A stretch of 64,000 bases of DNA, taken from assembly GCA_018266255.1 (NCBI GenBank), contig JAFEAT010000019.1, positions 62,001-126,000 of the forward strand, written 5' to 3'. The notes below the pieces were generated by a model. It was not told the origin of the DNA. It searched no databases and saw nothing but the letters and a program-made list of their open reading frames with translations. This DNA is from Cyanobacteria bacterium SZAS-4 (GTDB taxonomy: Bacteria; Cyanobacteriota; Vampirovibrionia; Obscuribacterales; Obscuribacteraceae). The translations under genes were made by a program, and so were the position numbers. Below, in pieces: positions 42,905 through 51,865 of the stretch (position 1 is its first letter; each line of letters begins with the position of its first letter).

Positions 42905-42924
42905 CTGCACTATATTTAGTGCAG
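42905..42924. other. Perfect 8-bp hairpin between mgtE and the PDZ-zincin gene
   Basis: CTGCACTA-TATT-TAGTGCAG is a perfect palindrome 16 bases beyond the 3' end of the zincin gene on the minus strand and about 170 bases upstream of mgtE. No T run follows, so it could be a weak terminator or an operator. Confidence 0.4.
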
Positions 42925-42939
42925 ATCAAGGAGCTACGT

Positions 42940-44046
42940 CTAGTTCATTTGCTTGATGTACTGGAGGCAGTGGGGAAACGCATTCCCCAGCCCCTCAGAT
43001 TCTCCAGACCCGCTAGCCTCTGAAAATAGCTCGGCAAAAAGTTCTGAAGGACCGGCTTCGTCTGCCTGGGTGTAATAGTAAAACCGGTTGCGCAGCTCGT
43101 TTGTGAGGCGATGCGAATCTTCTTCATATGCTTTTTTGAAGTCGGACGAGCTCGATCGATACTCGTAGTGATCTACTGCATGTCCGAACTCGTGCAACAC
43201 GGTGCCCATGATCCAGACATTTTCTTGAAATGGACTGTTGCCTAAAGATGCTTTTTCTGCCACGTAAATTGTTTTTGTGCTGGGCATGAAAAGTCCGGGA
43301 CAGTTTTGATATGTGCCTCCATGCAAATAACCGCGCGGCTTTTCCGTCGCGAATTGTGGATGTGCATCAACGATGGTCGGCGCAATTACAACCGTGAGTC
43401 CCCATTTTGATAGCTCGTTGCGACGGGTTTCCGGAATTCGGTGCAATGCTTGAAGAACGCGATTGTAAGCGGGCTCTGAGCTGGCAGATTTACGAAATAT
43501 CGAAATCATTTCCTGGTCTGTCTTATCCGGTTTTATGGCAGTATTAAGAGCGGGAGCTGGATTTGCATTGACCGTCTTTTGCTCGTTAGCCACGCCGAAA
43601 CGAGGACGAACACCACTTCCTTGAACTGCTTCACTGCGAAGCAACGAACACGAATAATCTTTGCCGCCGCGGCGTATCACTAAGGAAACAGCAGTGCCGA
43701 CAACGCCTCGAATGGCTTTTACAACCGCATCACCTTTTAGAGACGAGGTTGGATAGTTGTTGACGGACACAATCAAATCTCCTCTAAGAATGCGCGCCTT
43801 CGCAGCAGGAGAATCTGCCAGCACTTCCTTGACTTCGTTACCATCTAAGAGAAGACCGATGTAGCCGATCAACCCGCCTTTGGATCCGCTAGCTGGTGGC
43901 TTGAGCACCACCGCTGGTGTTTTCTGGGACTCTGACGCCTGGCAGTCTGCCGCATTTGCTGGTGCAAACATGGTCACGAAGCAACAGACCGCATAAGCCG
44001 AACAGACTGCGTAAATCGTTTTAATAAGGCTGAATTCGTCGATCAA
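42940..44046 (-). CDS. Exported PDZ-domain putative zinc metallopeptidase
   Basis: 368 residues. A signal-anchor region (IYAVCSAYAVCCFVTMFAPA) is followed by a PDZ-like domain at about 55-130 (GYIGLLLDGNEVKEVLADSP, AKARILRGDLIVSVNNYPTS). The catalytic domain contains the zincin motif VLHEFGHAVDHYEYR near 290, with a downstream Glu in SELFAELFSEA as a possible third ligand, as in gluzincins. PDZ domains usually bind substrate C-termini. Its ATG overlaps the stop of the sigma gene by four bases, so it is translationally coupled. The combination suggests a secreted housekeeping or stress protease. Confidence 0.75.
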   Translation of the reverse strand: MIDEFSLIKTIYAVCSAYAVCCFVTMFAPANAADCQASESQKTPAVVLKPPASGSKGGLIGYIGLLLDGNEVKEVLADSPAAKARILRGDLIVSVNNYPTSSLKGDAVVKAIRGVVGTAVSLVIRRGGKDYSCSLLRSEAVQGSGVRPRFGVANEQKTVNANPAPALNTAIKPDKTDQEMISIFRKSASSEPAYNRVLQALHRIPETRRNELSKWGLTVVIAPTIVDAHPQFATEKPRGYLHGGTYQNCPGLFMPSTKTIYVAEKASLGNSPFQENVWIMGTVLHEFGHAVDHYEYRSSSSDFKKAYEEDSHRLTNELRNRFYYYTQADEAGPSELFAELFSEASGSGESEGLGNAFPHCLQYIKQMN

Positions 44047-44999
44047 TCTTCCAAATATCCAACCAACTTAGATGACCAAGCGGGCTGGCGGAGCTTTCTA
44101 AACGCTTTGTGCTCGATTTGTCTGACACGTTCACGGGTGATGTTGAACAAACGTCCAACTTCTTCCAGCGTTCTTTGCCGTCCGTCTTCGAGTCCATAAC
44201 GCAAGTGCATTATGTCGCGTTCGCGTGGCGTAAGTTGGCTCAACATGCGGTTGAGGTCTTCGCGCATCAATTCTTCTTCTGTAGTTGAATCTGGTCGAGC
44301 TGATTCGTTGTCTTCGATCAGGTCTCCGAGATATGTCTCTTCATCTCTGTTTAGAGGCATCTCCATCGAGACCGGTTCGCGATCAGCTTGAATAATTTCT
44401 TGGATTTTGTTGACAGGCAATTCCATCGCCGTCGAAAGCTCAGCTTCGTTCGGCTTCCGGCCTAACTCTTGAGCTAGCCGTGCGCTTGTCTTTTTCAGTT
44501 TGTTGATCGATTCCACCATGTGCACAGGCACTCGGATGGTGCGAGATTTATCAGCCAGTCCTCGGCTGATCGCTTGTCTGATCCACCACGTTGCATATGT
44601 GCTGAATTTGAAACCTTTAGTATGATCGAACTTTTCTGCTGCTCGAATCAGTCCCAGGTTTCCTTCTTGTATCAAATCTTGGAAGGGCAGTCCGCGATTG
44701 ACATATTTTTTTGCGATTGAAATTACTAGTCGCAGGTTCGCTTGAATCAGCTTCTTTTTCGCGTCAAGGTCGCCCTTGGCGATGCGTCGAGCCAGCTCGA
44801 TTTCTTCGTCTGGTTTGATCATTTTTACGCGACCGATCTCGCGTAAATACAGACGTACTGAATCTTCCGTGAAGCCTTCGCTGGGTGATGCCACCTCAAC
44901 TTCTGGCTCTTCAGCATCATCAGCTACAGCCGCTTCCTCTTCGAAAGGGCTTGTTTCTGACCATTCGTCTGCTAGTTCTTCCCGTACCTTTGAAGCCAA
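44043..44999 (-). CDS. Primary-type RNA polymerase sigma factor (SigA/RpoD-like)
   Basis: 318 residues from a TTG at 44999 (AGGA nearby). An acidic N-terminal stretch (EEEAAVADDAEEPEVEVASP) replaces a full region 1.1. Regions 1.2 to 4 are complete: DSVRLYLREIGRVKMIKPDE, NLRLVISIAKKYVNRGLPFQ, YATWWIRQAISRGLADKSRT with the -10 recognition helix, region 3, and RERVRQIEHKAFRKLRQP for -35 recognition. This is the group 1/2 pattern, though shorter than typical RpoD. It may be the main sigma factor or a close alternative. Coupled to a downstream PDZ-zincin gene. Confidence 0.93.
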   Translation of the reverse strand: MASKVREELADEWSETSPFEEEAAVADDAEEPEVEVASPSEGFTEDSVRLYLREIGRVKMIKPDEEIELARRIAKGDLDAKKKLIQANLRLVISIAKKYVNRGLPFQDLIQEGNLGLIRAAEKFDHTKGFKFSTYATWWIRQAISRGLADKSRTIRVPVHMVESINKLKKTSARLAQELGRKPNEAELSTAMELPVNKIQEIIQADREPVSMEMPLNRDEETYLGDLIEDNESARPDSTTEEELMREDLNRMLSQLTPRERDIMHLRYGLEDGRQRTLEEVGRLFNITRERVRQIEHKAFRKLRQPAWSSKLVGYLED

Positions 45000-45246
45000 C
45001 GTCCTGAACCCCGATAGTAAAATCTTGGATGTAACCTACTCCGTATTTACCCAGTTCACCAACTTCTCTGTCAGTCAAGATGTAGATTAAGTTTTGTAAA
45101 ATTCGCTAAATCTGATGTAGAGTAAGGCGTTGGGGTGGGTGGCGCGTCTATGATGAAAGTAGTGACGCGCAATTTACTACACTGACCAACGAAGTATCCC
45201 ACAGTCGACTAGAAAATCCGGCAGTGATGTTTACGGTTAAGGACGT

Positions 45247-47067
45247 ATGTTAGAAGGCAATTTCAGAGACGTAAGTCTGCCAGGTCTATTGCAGTTTCTG
45301 GCTACTGAAATAAACAAAAGCTATCGTGTCAAAGTCACATCGAACAATCACGCTGGTGAGATCTTCGTGTGCAAGGGCGCCGTAACCGCGTCCAGCTATG
45401 GTCTGCTGGAAGGCGAAGATGCGCTCTGCGAGTTTTTATCTTGGAAAGATGGATCTTTCGGAGTTGAACTCCTCAATCCGCAGATAGAGATCAAGAGAAA
45501 CCTTCAATCCCAAATTCATCCGACTTCGACGTTTGCCGACCAGAGCTCTTTCTTGAACGAGCAAAATGTCGGATTGAATTCTGTCCTGGTGGCTTCGAAG
45601 GCATTCGGTACTGCTGAGTGGCAAGAAACTATTCAGCAGCAACCGCTTGAGCGCGACGATTTCATGGTGCTCGGTTGGTTTGCTGCCGGGCGGTCCATGC
45701 GGCAAGCCTCGCGCGAGTTCAATTTTGACCTTGTCAAATCAACAGGCATATTATTTAGATTGGTGGCAACGAAATCGATTTTGGTGTTACGCCCGGGCAG
45801 CAAAGACGCAAAAGAGCCGGGCATGGAACCTGATGACGCGAGAGAGATCGCAGCGGCGGTGCAAAGATTTCTCACGACTGGAGGGCAAGAAGCTGCTGCC
45901 GCCAGTGTTGCTCACGAGGCTGCACGTGCTTTAGCGCAGGAAGCGAACAATGCGGTTGCACAAGATGCGTTCGTCAGCACATCGTTCAAAACTGATTTGC
46001 CACCGCGCACGATACCGCAAGCTGTAGTCACTAACAGAGATGATATGGCGCAAGTAAGGGCTTCGATGGAAGCCAGGCTGCGTGCTCGGAAGGTTCGAGC
46101 TACATATTCTGGACCTGCTTTTAGTCCAGAGCAAGTACACGATTTGACGGCGCAAACAACTACTGGTCCTCAACATGCAATTCCTGATCCAAGGCAGCAA
46201 ACCGCCCAACAAACAGCTCCGCAGACTGCACAACCGACTCAACAAAATTCACAGTCTACACCACAAACAACAGTTCCAAATCCGTCAGCCGTGACTCTAC
46301 CGCCGGTGCCATTGCGAGATTTGCTGGCATCGCAAGCCGAGAGCAAGCGTGCACTGGAAGAAGCTATCGTGGCTCTAAATGACTATGCCGACTACAACAA
46401 TCGGGGCGAGCCCAAGCCCGCACCACCCGAGGTGCCCAAGGTTGTTCAACCTGAGTTGACACCACCACCGATAGTTGAACCGGGCGACACAGTCGTTCCC
46501 CGCCCTGAGCTTCCGCCGCTTGTCACTAACAATGCTTTTGCCAAGTTGGTCACAGACGAGGCAGAAATTGCGGCGCTGGAAGAAGCTTCAAGGCTCAAGA
46601 CTGCTAGTCTGCCTCTGGTTAGCATGGATATTGAACGATTGTTACTAGCTACTTTCAAACAGACTCAGTTTGGAAAGCTGGCATTGACCAACCCTTCTTT
46701 AGACCATTTGCGCCGCCAGACTTTGATCGATGTAGAGGCGGGTAAGTCGTTGACTGTCGTAATGAGTGAAGGTAATAGACCACCTGCTGCCGTTCTCTCT
46801 TCCTATAGATATTGTTTGGACCGCGGGTACATCGAATCGGCGGACCCAGTCGTTTCCTTGACTGCTGATTTGTTACTTGGGCGAGTCGAGTTGGATCAGT
46901 ATCTTTTGCAGCGGCGCAGAATCACAGGCGATGAATTGCGTGAACTGACCGGTTTGGCCAAGAAACAGGGCGAAAAGCTAAGTGAGCTTTTCCTTCAAAA
47001 TGGTTACGTGACTGAAGAGGATATCGATACATTGACGCGAGAACAGAAGCGTTTTGCCTTCAAATAG
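45247..47067 (+). CDS. DUF4388 (PATAN-type) protein with Pro/Gln linker and GspE-N-like C-terminus
   Basis: A 606-residue cytoplasmic protein that begins directly with a DUF4388 module (MLEGNFRDVSLPGLLQFLAT, KGAVTASSYGLLEGEDALCE). A helical segment with HTH-like spacing follows near 145-175. Residues about 250-400 are Gln/Thr/Pro-rich and disordered (QTAQQTAPQTAQPTQQNSQS). The C-terminal 170 residues include a GspE N-terminal-like helix bundle (YLLQRRRITGDELRELTGLA, LSELFLQNGYVTEEDIDTLT), as in the DUF4388 protein at 29674. It is followed by the small basic ORF and trpS. Confidence 0.75.
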   Translation: MLEGNFRDVSLPGLLQFLATEINKSYRVKVTSNNHAGEIFVCKGAVTASSYGLLEGEDALCEFLSWKDGSFGVELLNPQIEIKRNLQSQIHPTSTFADQSSFLNEQNVGLNSVLVASKAFGTAEWQETIQQQPLERDDFMVLGWFAAGRSMRQASREFNFDLVKSTGILFRLVATKSILVLRPGSKDAKEPGMEPDDAREIAAAVQRFLTTGGQEAAAASVAHEAARALAQEANNAVAQDAFVSTSFKTDLPPRTIPQAVVTNRDDMAQVRASMEARLRARKVRATYSGPAFSPEQVHDLTAQTTTGPQHAIPDPRQQTAQQTAPQTAQPTQQNSQSTPQTTVPNPSAVTLPPVPLRDLLASQAESKRALEEAIVALNDYADYNNRGEPKPAPPEVPKVVQPELTPPPIVEPGDTVVPRPELPPLVTNNAFAKLVTDEAEIAALEEASRLKTASLPLVSMDIERLLLATFKQTQFGKLALTNPSLDHLRRQTLIDVEAGKSLTVVMSEGNRPPAAVLSSYRYCLDRGYIESADPVVSLTADLLLGRVELDQYLLQRRRITGDELRELTGLAKKQGEKLSELFLQNGYVTEEDIDTLTREQKRFAFK

Positions 47068-47118
47068 TGGTATATTCTCCCTTCAATATTGAATTCAAGT
47101 CGATGTAAGGAGGTCACC

Positions 47119-47241
47119 GTGACCAATAAGTACAATGCTCGCGAGAAGAAAAAGCGCCGTCTAGCCAAAGTAGAGCGCAAGAAAGAACTCGTGAAACAAA
47201 CAATCGCAAACCATGCCAAGTCGCGCGAAGGTCGCAACTAA
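47119..47241 (+). CDS. 40-residue highly basic protein upstream of trpS
   Basis: A GTG start eight bases after the beginning of an AAGGAGG ribosome-binding site (47108-47114) opens a 40-codon frame ending at TAA, 3 bases before trpS. The product is almost half Lys/Arg and begins MTNKYNAREKKKRRLAKVER. Its strong binding site and exact fit against trpS support translation. The composition resembles small ribosomal or RNA-binding proteins, but I cannot assign a family. It may also serve as a leader that couples translation of trpS. Confidence 0.65.
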   Translation: MTNKYNAREKKKRRLAKVERKKELVKQTIANHAKSREGRN

Positions 47242-47244
47242 AAG

Positions 47245-48279
47245 TTGGCTTCGGCGGTAAACACAAAGCGAATAATGTCCGGTATGCGACCCACGGGGCG
47301 CCTGCATCTGGGGCATTATTTTGGCGCTTTAACAAATTGGATCGAGTTTCAAAGCAAATACGAGTCTTATTTCTCCATCGTCGACTGGCATGCGTTGACG
47401 ACGAAGGCTAATACGCGCGAAGTTCAGGCTCAAATCTGGGAAATCGCACTCGATTGGTTGGCCGTAGGTATCGATCCCGAGCAATCAACTATATATGTTC
47501 AGTCTGCGGTTCCGGAAATCGCCGAGCTGCATCTTCTATTCTCGATGATGACTCCGCAAAATTGGGTCGAACGAGAGCCAACACTGAAAGACATGGTCAA
47601 GATGCTGGCGGCCAATGAGGCTGAGGCACTCGAGAAAGTGACTTACGGTTTGTTCGGCTATCCGATTTTGATGACGGCAGATATTTTGACATTCAAAGGT
47701 GAGTTGGTGCCGGTCGGTAAGGACCAGGAGTCACATCTCGAGTTCTCTCGTGATATCGCCCGAAAGTTCAACAATACTTATGGCGTTAGCTACTTCCCTG
47801 AGCCCAAGCCAGAATTCACGACTACGCCATTGCTAAAGGGCGTGGATGGTTTGAAGATGGGCAAGTCATATGGCAATGACATCAAAATTGCTGATACCGC
47901 TGCTGATACCGAAAAGAAAGTGAAGCAGATGGTAACAGACAGAACTCGCATCGCGAAGTCTGACCCCGGCCATGTCGACATTTGCGAAGTGCCGTGGCCA
48001 ATGTATAAAGTCTTTGCCGATAAACCAATGCTGGAGACAGTTAAGAAGGAATGCGAGAACGCTGAGATCGGTTGCGTTCAATGCAAATCACGACTTGCCG
48101 TCATCATCAATGAGAGATTTGCGCCGTTTAGAGAGCGTCGCGAATCGCTGGCAAAAGATCCCGACAAAGTTAGAAAGCTCCTTGAGCATGGAAACGTAAA
48201 AGCACGGAAAGTGGCGAAACAAACGCTTCATGAAGTGCGTGAAATTATGGGCATGGTCAATTGGGAATCTCTGACGTAA
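47245..48279 (+). CDS. trpS: Tryptophanyl-tRNA synthetase
   Basis: Charges tRNA-Trp. 344 residues from a TTG, giving MASAVNTKRIMSGMRPTGRL. The class Ic HIGH motif occurs as HLGH (22-25), and the KMSKS equivalent is LKMGKSYGND near 210. The core matches the standard TrpRS (YPILMTADILTFKGELVPVG, DQESHLEFSRDIARKFN). The TTG lies 3 bases after the small basic ORF, and its Shine-Dalgarno is weak, so translation may depend on that ORF. I saw no tryptophan-rich leader or T-box. Confidence 0.96.
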   Translation: MASAVNTKRIMSGMRPTGRLHLGHYFGALTNWIEFQSKYESYFSIVDWHALTTKANTREVQAQIWEIALDWLAVGIDPEQSTIYVQSAVPEIAELHLLFSMMTPQNWVEREPTLKDMVKMLAANEAEALEKVTYGLFGYPILMTADILTFKGELVPVGKDQESHLEFSRDIARKFNNTYGVSYFPEPKPEFTTTPLLKGVDGLKMGKSYGNDIKIADTAADTEKKVKQMVTDRTRIAKSDPGHVDICEVPWPMYKVFADKPMLETVKKECENAEIGCVQCKSRLAVIINERFAPFRERRESLAKDPDKVRKLLEHGNVKARKVAKQTLHEVREIMGMVNWESLT

Positions 48280-48299
48280 CTGTTTGCGGTGTGAACTGT

Positions 48300-49607
48300 A
48301 TGCAAGCAGAACCGACGATGAACGAAAATTCCAAGTTGCATTCCTGGAAGAATCGCTTGCAGCAGCTGCAATGTTGGCTAGTAATAGCTTATGCGGCCAG
48401 CCTGTCGCTGCCTATTACCGTGCCGTGGATAATTCTCACCGTCGGCATTATTGTTGCAGTGGTTCAATTACTGATAAACGTCAAGCTGAAATCATTCAAG
48501 TTTGAGATGCCGCCCTTAACTGTGCCGATTGCGTGCTTGACGGTCGTCTATTTTGTCTCGGGATTGTTCAACGGTGAGCCAAATGCTGGACTTGCTGGCG
48601 GGCTAAAAGAGGCTCTTGCCTCGGTTGGCGTCATGCGAACTTTTCTGGTTTATTTCTGGGCATATTTCGCTATTCATGATTCCAAAGAACTCAAGGCGAA
48701 AATAGTGCCATCACTGCTGGTGCTTGGTGCGCTGGGCGGTATTGCCGCAATGATCGAACACCAGTTTCAATTGCATATCAGTTCGTTCAAGTATTTGCAG
48801 GGAACTGGCTTCCTCAGCGGTCCTATGGCATTTGCTGGTGTGATGCAAATGTTGAGTCTGCTCTCCATCTCTTTGTGGCTGACTGGAGCTTACGATCAAT
48901 TAGCTGGTCGATTTAAAGAGAAGTTGATTTTCATTCCGATCGCTATCGGAAATATATTGGGACTGTTGTTTGCATTCGAGCGCAGCGCCTGGTTTGGGTT
49001 CGGTGTAGGAGCGATGCTAGTGGCTGGCTTCGTTTCGCGCAAATTGCTTATGCGAGTTGTCGCCCTGGGATTGGTCGTTTGTGTTGTCGGCTGGTTTGCA
49101 CTACCGGCGGTGCAGGCGCGAATGGGTGGAATTCTCAGAGGTGAGCAAGAAGAGAGTTCCAGACAGCGTATGGAAGTTTGGATGAGCGCGATCAATCAAT
49201 ATAAGTCATCAACCGTCGATACACTATACAAGAGTGAAATTATTGGGGTCGGACCTAGGAAATTTTCGCCTGTGAAAATTCAAGGTCCAAACAAACAGGA
49301 GCTCGATCATGCGCACAGCAATTATTTACAGAGCCTGACTACAACTGGATTGATCGGGTTCGTTGTCTACATGTGGCTTTGTTTGGCTAGTTTGAAATTG
49401 GCCTGGCAGAACGTGAAAAAAGCACGAGTTGATGACGTGCTCGATAAAAGTATCGGTCTCGGTATTCTCGGTGGCACACTCTCACTCATGCTTGCCGGAA
49501 TTTTCGAATACAACTTTGGTACAGGTAACGTCAGGCTGGCCCAGTGGTTCTTACTGGCCATGCTCACCGCGCAGCAATCCTGGTCGCGTTTCGTTCGCGC
49601 AAAGTAA
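48300..49607 (+). CDS. O-antigen ligase/polymerase family membrane protein
   Basis: 435 residues from the ATG at 48300. An ATG at 48318 is an alternative, and neither has a strong site. About ten to twelve transmembrane helices. The family hallmark lies in the large loop: FERSAWFGFGVG, then a periplasmic stretch with RQRMEVWMSAINQYK and IIGVGPRKFSPVKIQ, then DHAHSNYLQSLTTTGLIGFV. Wzy/WaaL-family proteins polymerise or ligate surface glycans at the inner membrane. Substrate not deducible. Starts just after trpS. Confidence 0.87.
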   Translation: MQAEPTMNENSKLHSWKNRLQQLQCWLVIAYAASLSLPITVPWIILTVGIIVAVVQLLINVKLKSFKFEMPPLTVPIACLTVVYFVSGLFNGEPNAGLAGGLKEALASVGVMRTFLVYFWAYFAIHDSKELKAKIVPSLLVLGALGGIAAMIEHQFQLHISSFKYLQGTGFLSGPMAFAGVMQMLSLLSISLWLTGAYDQLAGRFKEKLIFIPIAIGNILGLLFAFERSAWFGFGVGAMLVAGFVSRKLLMRVVALGLVVCVVGWFALPAVQARMGGILRGEQEESSRQRMEVWMSAINQYKSSTVDTLYKSEIIGVGPRKFSPVKIQGPNKQELDHAHSNYLQSLTTTGLIGFVVYMWLCLASLKLAWQNVKKARVDDVLDKSIGLGILGGTLSLMLAGIFEYNFGTGNVRLAQWFLLAMLTAQQSWSRFVRAK

Positions 49608-49620
49608 ATAAAGTTTCTTG

Positions 49621-49640
49621 CAAGCTATGCGTGGTATAGT
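49621..49640 (+). promoter_or_regulatory. Shared promoter-like motif, copy 1
   Basis: The element CAAGCTATGCGTGGTATAGT contains a -10-like TATAGT and lies 37 bases before the gene at 49677. A near copy occurs at 50450-50470. No consensus -35 is found at 17 bases. Confidence 0.4.
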
Positions 49641-49676
49641 CCTTCACTGTTTTGCGTCGACTCAGTCGGAGGATGA

Positions 49677-50318
49677 ATGACAAAAGGCTTCTTGTTTTCG
49701 CTGGTTTGTTTAACTATGACCCTTCCTCTGCCAGCTCCGGTTGGAGCTCAAACCACGGCTGAAGATTCTGAAAAACCTGCTGCAGTTGGTAAAAAACTTC
49801 CCCCAGGCATGATGTTTGCGCCAGGTCACGTTTTGCCTATTCGTAAGCCAATCAATACACATGTTGGTCCGAAGCATCGAGTCGGTGAATTGGTTTTGCC
49901 AGTTCCCGATAATTCACTCTGGTTTCGCTATTACAAGGCTGGCGAGTCTGCCAGCTTTAGCGGAAATAAAACGCTTGCCCACAAATATTGGATGGCAAGT
50001 TTGGCCGAACTTGAAAAGGTCAAACCTAATCCTGACGATGATTTGATGAGCGTTAAACTTTCGGCTCTGGAGCAGGCGCTGACCTACTCGTATCCCGCTG
50101 ATTGGAGCAAAGAGACACAAGCTGCGGCGGAAATAGCAAAACGTCGAGACGAGCAAGTTTCAGTACTGGAAAAGATGGCTCTAGTAAATCGTCGACTGGT
50201 GCCGAAAGACACTTTGCTTTGTCAAAAGTCTTATGAAAGATATGACATCGCAAAAAAATCATGGGAAAAAGCGGCGGCTGAATCGAAAACATCTACTTCG
50301 AGCGGAACCACCCAGTAG
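49677..50318 (+). CDS. Secreted hypothetical protein
   Basis: 213 residues with a signal peptide (MTKGFLFSLVCLTMTLPLPA, then PVGAQ). The ATG follows GGAGG. The mature protein has a Pro-rich strand segment (MMFAPGHVLPIRKPINTHVG) and then helices (NKTLAHKYWMASLAELEKVK, ETQAAAEIAKRRDEQVSVLE) that look like one or two TPR-like pairs. It ends in a Ser/Thr-rich tail. No family recognised. Confidence 0.65.
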   Translation: MTKGFLFSLVCLTMTLPLPAPVGAQTTAEDSEKPAAVGKKLPPGMMFAPGHVLPIRKPINTHVGPKHRVGELVLPVPDNSLWFRYYKAGESASFSGNKTLAHKYWMASLAELEKVKPNPDDDLMSVKLSALEQALTYSYPADWSKETQAAAEIAKRRDEQVSVLEKMALVNRRLVPKDTLLCQKSYERYDIAKKSWEKAAAESKTSTSSGTTQ

Positions 50319-50449
50319 TTCAGTCGTCAGCGAAATCTGTCAGTTAGCGCGAAATTGTTCTCAGGTGAATGTGTCTACCAGCATCCGTCACTATTGCCAA
50401 AAAACAGCCAGGTACTCTGGTCGCATAAAAACCGCAATCGCTGTTGGCG

Positions 50450-50470
50450 CAAGCTCAACCGTGGTATAGT
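50450..50470 (+). promoter_or_regulatory. Shared promoter-like motif, copy 2
   Basis: CAAGCT, four bases, then CGTGGTATAGT matches the copy at 49621 (three-base spacer). It lies about 60 bases upstream of the secreted protein gene at 50531. Confidence 0.4.
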
Positions 50471-50530
50471 ACTGAACCTTCACACTGGAATCCCGATAGA
50501 CGATAGTCGACAAGAAATGAGGAACTCTGG

Positions 50531-51160
50531 ATGCGTTTAAATAAGATCACTGCCACCGTTTTAAGTTCGTTAACTGCCCTTGTCTCTTTAGTTAGCACCG
50601 CAAGTGGTGCGCAAGCTTCCAAGCAGATTAGCGGTGTCGCAATTCCTGGTCCTTCAACCAGAGCAACCAGTGTTTTTAGAAGTGTAGAGCCCGCTTATGA
50701 ACTTTATCCATCGTACTTAGTCAATACTGCAAACACAGGTAGATTCGGTGCTGGTGTCAACTTGCCGGCTTTGTATAACGGCAATGGTATTGTGCCCAAC
50801 CTGGGTAATTTCCAGAACTTTCAAATCTATTACGCAGTGCCGAACAAAGGACCTTCGGCTGGAAATGGGCTGCAGGTTGTTATCCAAACCGCAGACGGGT
50901 TCAGTCGAGTCTCGAATCCAAGTTCTATCTTTGTTGGACCGCTAAAGAACAACTACTACGTCTATCGTATCGAGTTGGTTCCAAGCGATTTCTCACCATC
51001 TTTTACCGCCAAAGTTCTCAGAACCGCGTCTGTTCGATACAGCGGCACCATCGGACCGATCCACTTCTTCTTCCCCGAAATTATCGGAGAACAAGATTTC
51101 ATCAGATGGTTTGACTGGAATTACAAAACTAACGCAGATACACGATACAACAATCAATAA
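50531..51160 (+). CDS. Secreted protein, paralogue 1 of a tandem pair
   Basis: 209 residues preceded by GAGG, with a signal peptide (MRLNKITATVLSSLTALVSL, then TASGAQA). The mature region is beta-rich and lacks Cys. It shares the block GLQVVIQTADGFSR, then a DFSPSF stretch and RTASVRYSGTIGPI, with the gene 40 bases downstream. No known family recognised. Likely a periplasmic or surface beta-sandwich protein. Confidence 0.7.
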   Translation: MRLNKITATVLSSLTALVSLVSTASGAQASKQISGVAIPGPSTRATSVFRSVEPAYELYPSYLVNTANTGRFGAGVNLPALYNGNGIVPNLGNFQNFQIYYAVPNKGPSAGNGLQVVIQTADGFSRVSNPSSIFVGPLKNNYYVYRIELVPSDFSPSFTAKVLRTASVRYSGTIGPIHFFFPEIIGEQDFIRWFDWNYKTNADTRYNNQ

Positions 51161-51199
51161 AACCTAAGTTCGCACAAAAAATAAAATGAGGTCCCCCGG

Positions 51200-51844
51200 A
51201 TGCAATTTAAACGAATTCTTTCAACTTTTCTCGGTGCGCTCACGGCTGTAGGTTGTATTGCCGCCACTGCCAGTGGTGCACAAGCCTCAAAGCTTGTCAG
51301 CGGAGTCGCGTTTCCTGGTGGCAGCACCAAAGGCAGCAGTGTTTTCTTATCGAGTGACCCGGTCTACGGACCAGGGTATAGCTACCCAACGTATCTGATC
51401 AATACACTGAAAACAGGAAAAGTTGGTTCTGGATACAATCTTCCGACAATCAACAACGGCAATGACATTTTGCCAAATGTCGGCAAGTTTAGAGAGTTTG
51501 CGCTCTATTACGATGTGCCTAACTTGGGACCCGCAGCTGACTCTGGACTGCAGGTCGTTATCCAGACAGCAGATGGATTCTCCAGAATTGCCAGCCCCAT
51601 CTCCAACTTGTACAACTCTGACAATGGGTTTTATACCTATCAGATAGACTTGTTGCCAGGTGATTTCTCACCAGCTTTCAGCCCCGATCAAGTAGTGCTT
51701 CGAACTGCATCAGTTCGCTACACCGGTTCAATTGGTCCGATTTACATGTTCTATCCAGTTGTTGTCGGTAAAAATTCTACACTCGAGAATTTCGACTTCA
51801 ATTTTAAAACAACACCGGATTCACAGTTCAACAACGGCAATTAA
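51200..51844 (+). CDS. Secreted protein, paralogue 2 of a tandem pair
   Basis: 214 residues with an ATG preceded by GAGGTCCCC and a signal peptide (MQFKRILSTFLGALTAVGCI, then TASGAQA). It shares GLQVVIQTADGFSR, DFSPAF and RTASVRYTGSIGPI with the upstream paralogue, roughly half identical by eye. Downstream a strong terminator at 51870-51894 ends the unit. The shared signal peptide and matrix suggest duplication within the same operon. Confidence 0.7.
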   Translation: MQFKRILSTFLGALTAVGCIAATASGAQASKLVSGVAFPGGSTKGSSVFLSSDPVYGPGYSYPTYLINTLKTGKVGSGYNLPTINNGNDILPNVGKFREFALYYDVPNLGPAADSGLQVVIQTADGFSRIASPISNLYNSDNGFYTYQIDLLPGDFSPAFSPDQVVLRTASVRYTGSIGPIYMFYPVVVGKNSTLENFDFNFKTTPDSQFNNGN

Positions 51845-51865
51845 TTAGCTATCTGATCAATCGGT

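Noticed and set aside
42737..42939. Mg2+-sensing (M-box) riboswitch upstream of mgtE
   Set aside because: No M-box-like conserved stems were recognisable in the 200-base leader.
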